Assembly: GCF_034006445.1 (NCBI RefSeq)
Contig: NZ_JAVESS010000001.1
Location: forward strand, 434,001 to 498,000
Direction of reading: 5' to 3'
Source: Desulfovibrio sp.
GTDB lineage: Bacteria > Desulfobacterota > Desulfovibrionia > Desulfovibrionales > Desulfovibrionaceae
Length of the DNA: 64,000 nucleotides
The translations under genes and the position numbers were made by a program. Positions 53,430 to 61,962 of the stretch are shown one piece after another. The number at the start of each line of letters is the position of its first letter. The stretch's first letter is position 1. Under the pieces are notes generated by a model. That model was not told the origin of the DNA, searched no databases, and worked only from the letters and a program-made list of their open reading frames with translations.

Positions 53430-54181
53430 GACAGTTCCGCCTCGTGCGGTAGAGCCTTTGGCAACTGTGAAGCCCACCAATGTATGCCAAGGCAGAGGGT
53501 TGCCGCCGTTTCGCAGCGCAGCACCCGCGTGCCCAGGCTCACAGCGCAAAAACCAGACTTTGCAAGCATGGTAAGCTCACGTTGTGAAAAACCGCCCTCA
53601 GGGCCAATGACATAGACTGTCAAACCGCGCTGCCCCGCCATGGTTGGGGAAAGCATGGGCACGGCGTCCTGCGCTTCCCAGGGCAGAATGCGGTAGTCGG
53701 CTTTGGCCGCCTGGCTGACCAGATCGTCCACCCCGCCGCCAAGCACGCGAACCTCCGGCAACCAGGGATTGCCGCACTGTTTGGCGCCAGCCACAAGCTG
53801 CCCCTGGCAGGCTTCCTCTGCTGCTGCGGAAAGCTTGCCCTGGCTGTGATCGCCTTGCCACAGCCATATGCCTGATGCGCCGAGCTCCACGGCCTTTTCC
53901 ATAAAAAATCCGCGTCGTACGGCCTTGCTGTAGGCAAGGGCAACCACGGCGCGCGCTTCAGGCTGCGGCAAAAAATCTTCGCTACGACACTCAAGGTCAA
54001 CAGTTTTTTTTCCGGCCTTCAGCACAACAAAGCGGCCCAGACGACCCCGGCCATCGAGAAGTCCAACTTCACTGCCAGGGGCAATGCGCAAAACCTGACT
54101 CAGATGACGGGCCTCCTGGCCATCAAGACAAACCTCATGCCCCCAACGTTCCGGAGGCAGATAAAAAAACGCCAAACTCAT
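53426..54181 (-). CDS. rsmE: 16S rRNA (uracil1498-N3)-methyltransferase
   Basis: 251 residues of the SPOUT family. The knot region reads VYVIGPEGGFSQRELTML (about 205-222), and SLGTRVLRCETAA follows, both standard for RsmE. An N-terminal PUA-like domain (about 1-75) recognises rRNA. Start and stop overlap both neighbours by ATGA, so it is the middle of a tightly coupled operon. Confidence 0.95.
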   Translation of the reverse strand: MSLAFFYLPPERWGHEVCLDGQEARHLSQVLRIAPGSEVGLLDGRGRLGRFVVLKAGKKTVDLECRSEDFLPQPEARAVVALAYSKAVRRGFFMEKAVELGASGIWLWQGDHSQGKLSAAAEEACQGQLVAGAKQCGNPWLPEVRVLGGGVDDLVSQAAKADYRILPWEAQDAVPMLSPTMAGQRGLTVYVIGPEGGFSQRELTMLAKSGFCAVSLGTRVLRCETAATLCLGIHWWASQLPKALPHEAELS

Positions 54182-55896
54182 GTTAAGATGCTTTCCTTGC
54201 CCATCCTTGCCTTGCGCACAGCCTTGAAGCCGTCCTGCAAGGAAACGAGGCGTCCGTAATTTTTGCGTATTTCAATTCCGGCAGGGGTCAAACTGTCTTC
54301 CGGCGGCTCAATGTACTGACGTTGAAGGTAGCGATCACGCAATATTTTTTCAACACAGTCAATAATGCCGTCCACCAATGCGGGAAAGAAGTTGACTACC
54401 TCAAATTTCAGTTCATTGAGCAGCCCCAGCGCTTCGCTGAACATCTGCCTGTAGGTGATATGTACGCCCTTGCAGCTGCGTGTGCACAGGTCTTCCAGAA
54501 TCCGCACCCGGCGGGCCTGCTGAATATAGCTGAACCGTGTGCAGACTTCCTGATACAGATCGCGCAGGTCTTCAAAAACTTCGTCATTGTCCGGCGAGTA
54601 GAGGTAATTAGATAACACTTTGCTGACATTGGAAAAAAACTCGTCGCTATAACTGATCATGCGCCGCTGGTGCTTGGTCAGCCAGCTGTACAGAAACTTG
54701 AGCCTCTTTTCGTGGGTGTCGGTATTTTCAACAACCTCAGTGCGCTTGAAAACAATACGCCCCGTGAATTCGCCGCGCACAATGTCGTTGAGGCGCAGGA
54801 ACATGTTGGACGTATCCTTGATAAGATTGAGCCCGGTGAGGCGCTCGCCGGTAAGCGGGTGCAGCACTTCCTGAGCCACAACCGAAAGCGCGCGATCCTG
54901 ACGGACGTTGCTCGAATCAAATGTATGCTGGCGGTATTTGACGCGCAAAATGACGACCCGACGGGGTTTATCAAGAAAAAAACCATCGCGGTCTATGATT
55001 TCAAGGGCTTCTTCATGGTCGGCATCCACGGCGACCAGGGCTATCTTTTCCAGCTGGGGGTAGCGCTGGTTCCCGCCAGTGGACACATAGGTCGTGAGGG
55101 TACGGTCAGTCTGCCCAAGAACCCGCAGAAGAAAATGCTCACCCATTTTATGCAGCTTGCGCGCAAAAAGCGCACTGGACGTGCGCCGCTCGGACACAAT
55201 GGGAAAGCCGTAAAGCTCCATAAGATACTGGTACACGAACATGCGGTTGAGCTCATAAATATCGCTGTCGCCATAGACAAACTTGCCTATGCGTATGCCA
55301 AACCGCTTGAGTTCGCTGTCAATATCAGAGGGAAATGAGGCAAACACGCCAGCCAGATGAAACTGGTTGTCAGCGCCCCAGGCCAGCACTTGCGCCCTGT
55401 CCATGTTGAGCAGGTAGGGCATGAGTGCGGGGTAGCTTTCCAGCAGCACAGTATCTGTAGAGCGGAACTGCTGACGAAAGACATCCTGGTGCATGCGCGG
55501 AAGACGTGAAGCGAGGGTTTGCAGGTTTTGCCCCATCACCTGATTTTCCAGCGGGCATGAGGCTCCCTCGCCCTCGGTGACGACCGGGTGCAACCTGTCA
55601 AATTGAAAAATTTCAGAAAAATAATCCAGTTGGCGGGCAAAAGCCACCAGGGAAAAGCCAGGCAGATCCCTGTATTCGAACATGTCATTGTCAAATGAAG
55701 GCAGAAGCTCGCGGCCTTCCACAACCGGATAGTTCTTGTTTTCCTGATAGGGTTTTACCAGGCAGAAACGCACATGTACGGCATCAAGAAAATTCTTGAG
55801 CGACTCAAGGTCGCTGATGGCAACAGGGGCGGACAAGCACGTTGCATCCCGCCAAGGTTGACCATTTTTGCTAAAGACCTCTTGCCACTTGATCAT
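54178..55896 (-). CDS. Unrecognised 572-aa cytoplasmic protein
   Basis: 572 residues, no signal peptide, membrane helix or motif I recognise. The composition is soluble with alternating alpha/beta character in the first two thirds and helical in the last (about 430-560; YLYSPDNDEVFEDLRDLYQEV and similar). It opens the operon followed by rsmE, rarA and plsC, with the ATGA overlap. The start ATG lies 156 bases from the divergent start region of the GAF gene. It may be a lineage-specific partner of RsmE or RarA, but this is only context. Confidence 0.75.
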   Translation of the reverse strand: MIKWQEVFSKNGQPWRDATCLSAPVAISDLESLKNFLDAVHVRFCLVKPYQENKNYPVVEGRELLPSFDNDMFEYRDLPGFSLVAFARQLDYFSEIFQFDRLHPVVTEGEGASCPLENQVMGQNLQTLASRLPRMHQDVFRQQFRSTDTVLLESYPALMPYLLNMDRAQVLAWGADNQFHLAGVFASFPSDIDSELKRFGIRIGKFVYGDSDIYELNRMFVYQYLMELYGFPIVSERRTSSALFARKLHKMGEHFLLRVLGQTDRTLTTYVSTGGNQRYPQLEKIALVAVDADHEEALEIIDRDGFFLDKPRRVVILRVKYRQHTFDSSNVRQDRALSVVAQEVLHPLTGERLTGLNLIKDTSNMFLRLNDIVRGEFTGRIVFKRTEVVENTDTHEKRLKFLYSWLTKHQRRMISYSDEFFSNVSKVLSNYLYSPDNDEVFEDLRDLYQEVCTRFSYIQQARRVRILEDLCTRSCKGVHITYRQMFSEALGLLNELKFEVVNFFPALVDGIIDCVEKILRDRYLQRQYIEPPEDSLTPAGIEIRKNYGRLVSLQDGFKAVRKARMGKESILT

Positions 55897-56122
55897 TCCT
55901 GCACCCTACAGACCAATCTTTCTCAATTATGTATACTTATTTTTAAAATAATTCCAGTGTCCATAGCTGATAAATAAATATTTTACACAAGAGTCAACCC
56001 CTTACAGGGGCAGGGGGGCCATATTTATGCAAATTTATCTATTTTTCTTCTGATTGCCTGGCCTGTTGCATCGTCCTATGATCAAAAGCAGTTGCGGGGG
56101 GCGGTACGCTTTGTTACAAGAA

Positions 56123-57217
56123 ATGAGCTTATTAATAGATTTGGCGGCCAAGCCGCATCACCATAAAACCCACAGTACCATGACTGAAAATTCTTTAGAA
56201 AAACATATACTCAGTATCGTTTGCAGCGTTTTTGACGCATACTCTGTTGTCTTGTTTTTGCCCGATGAAGAAGGTGAGGGGCACCACCTCGCCGCCTCTT
56301 TCAGCCTTGGCGACAAAATCGGGGCCAAGGCCACGGTGCTGCCAGGCAAGGGGCTGGTGGGCTGGATTGTGCGCAATCGCCAGCCACTTCTTGTCCCCAA
56401 CTTCGATCAGCGGCAGAGCAACCTCGGCTATTATTCCGGTGGCGAAGAGGCCTCCATCAAGGCATTCATGGGTTGCCCCGTGCCAACCGGCGGGGCGTTA
56501 TGCGTTGACAGCAAAAGACAGTATTCTTTTTCTGACAAAGACCACAAGATTCTGCAGATGTTTGCAGAGTTGGTGGCGCGCCAGCAGGGCAGCAAGGGCC
56601 GCCAGGATCTGACGGGCAACATTCCACGCTACTTTGTGGAACTGGGCGTCATTCAGGACCTGCGCTTTCGCTACAAGCGCTGGCCGCAATTTTTACAGAA
56701 TTATCTGCGCATCATGGTTGAGGCTACGGGCTTTGACTACTGCGCCTTTGCCTCGGTGGATACCCCTGGCGAAACATATTGTGTGGAAGCAGAATCAGCG
56801 CGGCTTCTTCTTGACGGGCAGGAACCCCTCATCCTGCCCATGGGCAGTGGCATAACCGGCTGGGTTTTTCACAACGATCAGCCTGTGGTGGCCGAAGGGG
56901 TAGAGGGCGCGCCCTCTACGGTTCTGTTCGGCAAGCTCCCTGATATGCCGGACTTTCAAGCCGCCATTTGCATGCCCGTCATGGTCAATAAAAGTACACG
57001 CGGTGTTTTGTGTCTGGCCCACACGCAGCCCAGGCAGATTGATGAGTCCATGCGCAGTTTTGTGCGTCAGGCCGTAGACCATCTGGCGCTGTTTCTGGAA
57101 AATCTGTACCTCAAGGTACGTTTGCGCACCATGCTGCCCAGGGCCAGGCTGCACAGCGATGGCCCCCAGGTATATGATCCGGACAGTGCCCCCATGCCAC
57201 CCCAAAAAGAAAATTAA
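56123..57217 (+). CDS. Double-GAF domain protein
   Basis: 364 residues from the ATG at 56123 (poor ribosome site; a TTG start 69 bases earlier is the alternative). Two GAF domains: about 25-165 (VLPGKGLVGWIVRNRQPLLVPNF) and about 185-345 (LPMGSGITGWVFHNDQPVVAEG), each with the GxxGWV core. No output domain is present, so it probably works by binding a partner. It ends 2 bases before mreB, so the two are translated together. Confidence 0.82.
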   Translation: MSLLIDLAAKPHHHKTHSTMTENSLEKHILSIVCSVFDAYSVVLFLPDEEGEGHHLAASFSLGDKIGAKATVLPGKGLVGWIVRNRQPLLVPNFDQRQSNLGYYSGGEEASIKAFMGCPVPTGGALCVDSKRQYSFSDKDHKILQMFAELVARQQGSKGRQDLTGNIPRYFVELGVIQDLRFRYKRWPQFLQNYLRIMVEATGFDYCAFASVDTPGETYCVEAESARLLLDGQEPLILPMGSGITGWVFHNDQPVVAEGVEGAPSTVLFGKLPDMPDFQAAICMPVMVNKSTRGVLCLAHTQPRQIDESMRSFVRQAVDHLALFLENLYLKVRLRTMLPRARLHSDGPQVYDPDSAPMPPQKEN

Positions 57218-57219
57218 TT

Positions 57220-58245
57220 ATGCTGCTGCGGCGCTTTTTCCGTTTTCTGTCGAAAGACATAGCCATGGATCTTGGCACCGCCAACACCCTGCTTTATACC
57301 AGGGCGCACGGCATTGTCGTCAATGAGCCGTCAGTGGTCGCTCTGGACGCGCTTTCCGGCAAAGTCCTTGCCGTGGGTGCCGCCGCAAAAGAATATATTG
57401 GGCGGACACCCCAGCGCATCCGCGCGGTTCGGCCCATGAAGGACGGCGTCATCGCCGACTTTGACGTCACCCGGGCCATGATTTCCTACTTTGTGCGCAA
57501 GGCCATCACGGGACTTCGTCTGGTCAGGCCTTCCATGTCCATCTGCATCCCCACCGGCATTACCCAGGTTGAAAAAAGGGCTGTCATTGACGCGGCCATG
57601 CTGGCCGGAGCGGCAGACATCTCCATGATCGAAGAGCCTATGGCTGCTGCCATAGGGGCTGATTTACCCATCCACGAGCCCCTGGGCAATCTTGTTCTTG
57701 ACATAGGCGGCGGCACCAGCGAGGTGGCTGTCATTACCCTGTCCGGCGTTGCAAATACCCAGTCGGTACGCATAGCGGGCGACGCTATGAACCTGGCCGT
57801 ACAGCGCTTCATGCGTGACGCTTTTCGTATGGAAGTAGGCGACAATACAGCTGAAAACGTAAAAAAGATCATAGGCTCGGCCATGCCAATACCCAATGCC
57901 CCCATCCTCGAGGTTTCGGGCAAGGATATGGTTCGCGGCGGCCCCCGCGTGGTCAAGGTAACAGAAGCCCATGTGCGTGAAGCCTTGCGTGAACCTGTGC
58001 AGGCCATTCTTGAGGTAGTCCTGCGTGCGCTGGAAAAAACACCGCCCGAACTTGCCGCGGATATTTACCGCAATGGCATGCTCATGGCTGGTGGGGGCTC
58101 ACTGCTCAAGGGCCTTGACGAATATATCGCCAGAGAAACCCGCCTCAAGGTTTTTGTTGATAAAGACCCGCTTACCACAGTGTTGCGAGGCACAGCCAAA
58201 GCCATGCTTGACCGCGAAACGTACCGCTCCGTCTTTATCAACTAG
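57220..58245 (+). CDS. mreB: Rod shape-determining actin-like protein MreB
   Basis: 341 residues, normal for MreB. The actin-fold nucleotide motifs are AMDLGTANTLLYTR (about 12-25), VLDIGGGTSEVAVITL (about 153-168) and MAGGGSLLKGLDEYI (about 286-300). MreB filaments guide cell-wall synthesis along the rod. mreC/mreD are not next to it; instead a double-GAF protein precedes it with a 2-base gap. Confidence 0.95.
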   Translation: MLLRRFFRFLSKDIAMDLGTANTLLYTRAHGIVVNEPSVVALDALSGKVLAVGAAAKEYIGRTPQRIRAVRPMKDGVIADFDVTRAMISYFVRKAITGLRLVRPSMSICIPTGITQVEKRAVIDAAMLAGAADISMIEEPMAAAIGADLPIHEPLGNLVLDIGGGTSEVAVITLSGVANTQSVRIAGDAMNLAVQRFMRDAFRMEVGDNTAENVKKIIGSAMPIPNAPILEVSGKDMVRGGPRVVKVTEAHVREALREPVQAILEVVLRALEKTPPELAADIYRNGMLMAGGGSLLKGLDEYIARETRLKVFVDKDPLTTVLRGTAKAMLDRETYRSVFIN

Positions 58246-58266
58246 CGCAGATTACCCTTGAGAATG

Positions 58267-58292
58267 GCAAGGATTTTCTGAAAAATCCTTGC
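58267..58292 (+). terminator. Hairpin after mreB
   Basis: GCAAGGATTTT pairs with AAAATCCTTGC around a 4-base loop, 21 bases past the stop. No T run follows, so termination is uncertain. The rest of the 0.35-kb gap to suhB holds nothing recognisable. Confidence 0.5.
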
Positions 58293-58598
58293 AGAGCAAT
58301 GACTTCATTTCATTCGTAAGCGGCTCCAGAACCCACAAGCGTTGCAAACAGGCATCCGCAACTGTGTCAGTACGCCTGTTACGGCGCTGAACCGGGCTGT
58401 TAGTCGCGTTCAGTCCCAAGCAAAAAACTGCCCGCGTCGTGCGGCAGCGGCAACGCATGGCTGCTCTTAATGTCACCACCACGACATGCCCGGGTAAACT
58501 GAAGCGCGGAAAATACACCCGATCACTTGAGTCCGTTGGGCTTCTGACCGGGGGATTTGGCGGGGTTCACGCGCTCGACTTGAAACAAAGGATTTCTC

Positions 58599-59384
58599 AT
58601 GATTGATGCCAGTTCCATACTCAAAAACTGCGTGGATATTGTCCTGCAAAGCGGCGAGATCATACGCGAACACTGGGAGTTGCCCAGTAATGTGCGCCAC
58701 AAGGGCAGCATTGACCTGGTCACCCAGACCGACCTGGCTGTAGAGGCTTTTTTAAAGGAAAAGCTGGCTGACCTCGTGCCCGGCGCGTGTTTTCTCGCTG
58801 AGGAAAGCAGCCGTGATGATGAAGCGCCAGACGAGCTTTGCTGGATCATCGACCCTGTGGACGGCACCACCAACTTTGTGCATCGCATTCCGCAGGTGGG
58901 CACCTCAGTGGCCCTGTGGCACAACGGACGTGTTGAGCTTGGCATTGTCAATGCACCCATGCTCCATCGCTGCTACTGGTCGGCGCGTGGTCACGGAGCC
59001 TTTTGCAATGGCAAGCCCATTGCCGTGAGTGGTGTGGACTGTCTCAATGACGCCCTGGTGGGCACAGGTTTTCCCTATGATATTGCCACCCGGCTGCCGG
59101 AAATACTGGAACGCCTCGCCCTGGTTTTACCCATGGCGCAAGGTGTACGGCGCATTGGCGCGGCCTCCATTGATCTGGCCTACGTCGCCAGCGGAAAGCT
59201 GGATATTTTTTATGAATCCGGGCTCAAGCCGTGGGACTTTGCGGCGGGCATGCTGCTTGTGGAAGAGGCGGGGGGACGCGTCAGCAACCTGAACGGCGAT
59301 CCCCTGCATTTTGGCGAACCCCTGCTTGCAAGCAACGGACGTTTGCACGCTCTGGCCGTCGACTTGCTGAGCCCCACGACCTGA
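58599..59384 (+). CDS. suhB: Inositol monophosphatase family protein
   Basis: 261 residues. The metal-binding box is IIDPVDGTTNFVHRIPQ (about 83-99), with AEESS before it and SGLKPWDFAAGMLLVEEAGG (about 206-225) after. AAAGGA precedes the ATG. The family hydrolyses inositol-1-phosphate and, as SuhB, also assists rRNA transcription antitermination. Which role applies is not shown by sequence. Confidence 0.92.
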   Translation: MIDASSILKNCVDIVLQSGEIIREHWELPSNVRHKGSIDLVTQTDLAVEAFLKEKLADLVPGACFLAEESSRDDEAPDELCWIIDPVDGTTNFVHRIPQVGTSVALWHNGRVELGIVNAPMLHRCYWSARGHGAFCNGKPIAVSGVDCLNDALVGTGFPYDIATRLPEILERLALVLPMAQGVRRIGAASIDLAYVASGKLDIFYESGLKPWDFAAGMLLVEEAGGRVSNLNGDPLHFGEPLLASNGRLHALAVDLLSPTT

Positions 59385-59445
59385 GTACCACGATCTAGCA
59401 TCACGAACTGGGCGTAATCCAGATCAGCGGCAAAAACAGCGCCGC

Positions 59446-59961
59446 TCAGAAATGCGAGAGGTATCCGCCCTCAAGGGCGGCGTACATGACAGGGGAGAGC
59501 AGGTCGCCAAAGTGTGCGCCCAATCCTTTCATCTCATCCTGATCCACCAGCAGGTGCCTGTCGCGTGCCATGGCCCTGGCTTTAATGATGGAATGCGGCA
59601 GGCTGGCCGTATACAGGTGAAGAAAGGACAGGCCATTGCTGGCCGAGGGCGGCATGAGGCCCAGGCAGGCAAGGCGGCCGCCCTCCTGGCTCCATTCGCG
59701 AAACAGGATATCCTGTGCGCTGCTCTCGCACGACATGCCGGCTGCAACCTGGCCGTATGACGAAAATCCCCAACCCTGTTCGCCCAGGGTCAGCAGGGCG
59801 CGCCCCCGTCTGTCGCGGACAAGCAGCGCCACGGCCCGGTGCGGCAGGCATTGGCGCAAAACATCTTCTTTCGCCATAATGCACAGGGGCGCATTGTTGC
59901 TGTCCACCACTTCAAGGCTTTGTGCCGGATTTTTCAGGCAGTCATAAGGAATTGTTTTCAT
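59446..59961 (-). CDS. Nudix-like hydrolase with degenerate box
   Basis: 171 residues from the ATG at 59961; an ATG ten codons upstream is possible and neither has a clear ribosome site. The region AAGMSCESSAQDILFREWSQEGG resembles a Nudix box, but the E-to-RE spacing is one longer than usual and the second E of the EE pair is Q. VALLVRDRRGRALLTLGEQG is a good Nudix first strand pair. Activity may be altered or lost. Its start codon shares bases with that of rimI on the other strand. Confidence 0.6.
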   Translation of the reverse strand: MKTIPYDCLKNPAQSLEVVDSNNAPLCIMAKEDVLRQCLPHRAVALLVRDRRGRALLTLGEQGWGFSSYGQVAAGMSCESSAQDILFREWSQEGGRLACLGLMPPSASNGLSFLHLYTASLPHSIIKARAMARDRHLLVDQDEMKGLGAHFGDLLSPVMYAALEGGYLSHF

Positions 59962-60433
59962 GAGCATGTCCACAGGGCAGGCATGGCGCATGCGGCAACT
60001 TGAAGCATGCCATGCCGAAAAAATGTCTGCTATAGAACGGGAGTGTTTTACGTTGCCCTGGTCTGAAGAGCAATGCCGTGCCGCTTTTGGACAAAAGGCA
60101 TTTGCGGCCTTTGGCCTGTTTAACGGCGAATGCCTTGAGGGCTACATTTCCATTTATCATACCGAAGATGAACTGGAAATACTCAATTTGGCCGTGCGGC
60201 CCCATATGCGCCGCCTTGGGCACGGAAAGCGCATTTTACGCACTGTCTTGCGCCTGGCGCGTAAAATGGATATTCATAGAGTCTTGCTTGAAGTACGGAC
60301 GGGGAACAGGGCTGCCATTGCCCTGTACGAGGGCTGCGGCTTCCAGAAAGTAGGGCGACGCCGCAACTACTATGCCGACACGGGTGAAGACGCCCTTGTC
60401 TACCGATGTGAGCTTGACTCCTGTCAGCTTTAA
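59960..60433 (+). CDS. rimI: RimI-type N-acetyltransferase
   Basis: 157 residues of the GNAT fold. The RimI-like IERECFTLPWSEEQ is at about 22-35, NLAVRPHMRRLGHGKRIL (about 76-93) is the acetyl-CoA loop, and LLEVRTGNRAAIALYEGCGF is conserved in RimI. It acetylates the ribosomal protein S18 N-terminus in E. coli. Start alternatives are in-frame ATGs at codons 3 and 11. Next gene tpiA follows 18 bases on. Confidence 0.88.
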   Translation: MSMSTGQAWRMRQLEACHAEKMSAIERECFTLPWSEEQCRAAFGQKAFAAFGLFNGECLEGYISIYHTEDELEILNLAVRPHMRRLGHGKRILRTVLRLARKMDIHRVLLEVRTGNRAAIALYEGCGFQKVGRRRNYYADTGEDALVYRCELDSCQL

Positions 60434-60451
60434 CGCCTCAAGGGGTATGTT

Positions 60452-61219
60452 ATGCATAAAATCATTGCCGCCAACTGGAAAATGTATAAAAACCGCATGG
60501 AGGCCGAAACCACAGCTGCTGAAATAGCTGCTGCCCTGCCTGGAGTTTTGCCGGAAGGGCGAGAAGTTGTTGTTTTTCCGCCAGCGACGGCCATTGAATG
60601 TGTGGCCCAGGCGTTTCGCGGGCAAAAGTCGCTGACTGTGGGGGCGCAGAATTTTTATCCCGCGCCCGAAGGCGCGTTCACGGGGGAAGTTTCTGTGGAC
60701 ATGCTGCGGGATGTGGGCGCGGAGTGGGTGCTTGCCGGACACTCCGAACGGCGGCATATTTTTGGTGAAAGCGATGAGATGGTCGCGCGCAAGGCAGTAT
60801 TTGCCTTGAGCCATGGCATGAAAACCATGCTCTGCATCGGTGAAACACTTGAAGAGCGTGAGCAGGGCCATTTGTATGCAGTGCTTGAACGCCAATTGAC
60901 GGCCTTTTTTTCGTCAAAACCTGACGCCATGGCTGATGACGCCCTGACCGGACGTTTTGTCATTGCCTACGAGCCCGTGTGGGCCATCGGCACCGGCAGG
61001 GTGGCTGGCCCCGGTGAAGTGCGTGAAGCACACGGCGTCACACGCGTCCTGCTTGAAAAATTTATGGGTGAAACCGGCAAAAAACTGCCCGTCCTGTATG
61101 GCGGCAGCGTCAAGCCAGACAATGCCGGAGCCCTTATTGCCCTTGACAACGTGGATGGTCTTTTGGTAGGAGGAGCGTCTTTAGAGGCGCAAAGCTTCCT
61201 ACAAATTATCGGGGCCTGA
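60452..61219 (+). CDS. tpiA: Triosephosphate isomerase
   Basis: 255 residues, the full family length. Catalytic residues are visible: Lys in AANWKMYKNR, His in LAGHSERRHIFGE, and Glu in AYEPVWAIGTGRVA. The phosphate loop is LYGGSVKPDNAGAL and VGGASL. It interconverts dihydroxyacetone phosphate and glyceraldehyde 3-phosphate. AAGGGG lies upstream of the ATG. Confidence 0.97.
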   Translation: MHKIIAANWKMYKNRMEAETTAAEIAAALPGVLPEGREVVVFPPATAIECVAQAFRGQKSLTVGAQNFYPAPEGAFTGEVSVDMLRDVGAEWVLAGHSERRHIFGESDEMVARKAVFALSHGMKTMLCIGETLEEREQGHLYAVLERQLTAFFSSKPDAMADDALTGRFVIAYEPVWAIGTGRVAGPGEVREAHGVTRVLLEKFMGETGKKLPVLYGGSVKPDNAGALIALDNVDGLLVGGASLEAQSFLQIIGA

Positions 61220-61272
61220 TGCCCAACTTCTGGCGCGCCGTTGGGCAGTGGCCGGACGGCGAGGAGGAATAC

Positions 61273-61650
61273 GTGCAGACTCTCATTCTTACGCTGCATA
61301 TCATTGTATGCGTGTTGCTTATTATCCTTGTACTTTTGCAATCGGGCAAGGAAGGCATGGGCGTCATCTTTGGCGGGGGCAACACTTCTGTTTTCGGCAG
61401 TGGTGGCGCTGGCGGCATTCTTGCCAAACTTACCACGCTTATGGCAGTGATTTTTGTTATCACTTCTTTGAGTTACACGTATGTCACCAGTTCGCGGCCC
61501 AGCAGCGAATCTACCATTCTTAATGTAAAGATTGAAGAACCTGCGGTGCCCAAGACCAACGCCGTGCCGCCCGTTCAGTCCGCACCAGCGGCTCCGACCG
61601 GGCAATCCGCTCCTGCCGGCAAGCAGGATGCCGCGCCTGCGGGGCAGTAG
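61273..61650 (+). CDS. secG: Preprotein translocase subunit SecG
   Basis: 125 residues from a GTG at 61273, with GGAGGAATAC just before; an ATG overlapping the tpiA stop would add 18 residues unlike SecG. Two membrane helices (about 1-22 and 50-70) flank the cytoplasmic loop LLQSGKEGMGVIFGGG and SVFGSGGAGG, the family hallmark. A Pro/Ala/Gln-rich tail of about 40 residues extends beyond. It forms part of SecYEG. tpiA-secG order is common in proteobacteria. Confidence 0.92.
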   Translation: MQTLILTLHIIVCVLLIILVLLQSGKEGMGVIFGGGNTSVFGSGGAGGILAKLTTLMAVIFVITSLSYTYVTSSRPSSESTILNVKIEEPAVPKTNAVPPVQSAPAAPTGQSAPAGKQDAAPAGQ

Positions 61651-61669
61651 CACTTTGATTTCATGATTG

Positions 61670-61698
61670 AAAAAGCCGCGGCATGCCGCGGCTTTTTT
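61670..61698 (+). terminator. Terminator after secG
   Basis: AAAAAGCCGCGG-CATG-CCGCGGCTTTTT, a perfect stem with a T run of eight, 20 bases past the stop. Confidence 0.95.
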
Positions 61699-61962
61699 TT
61701 CAACCAGAACAAAGATTTTGGCCGGACAAATATCTTCGGAAGATATATTATCGAGGTTACAGCGCGGTGTTATGGTGTATGGGCGCGCAGACACCGCGCT
61801 TGCGCCTTTAGGGCAGCGCCTCTCACGCAATCACTGAGCGTTTCAAGCGGCAATTGTCAGCCACTGATGGCGCTTTGATGATGAAGCGTTGATGATGCAA
61901 CGTTGCGGATGGCGGCAACGTCACGAATAAAAACGCTCTAACCTCTCCTTGTGGGGTTGACC
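61699..61962. other. Gap between secG terminator and the Smr gene
   Basis: About 260 bases with no credible gene, dyad or known promoter. GATGATGAAGCGTTGATGATGC shows an imperfect short direct repeat (near 61877-61900); nothing else stands out. Confidence 0.4.
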
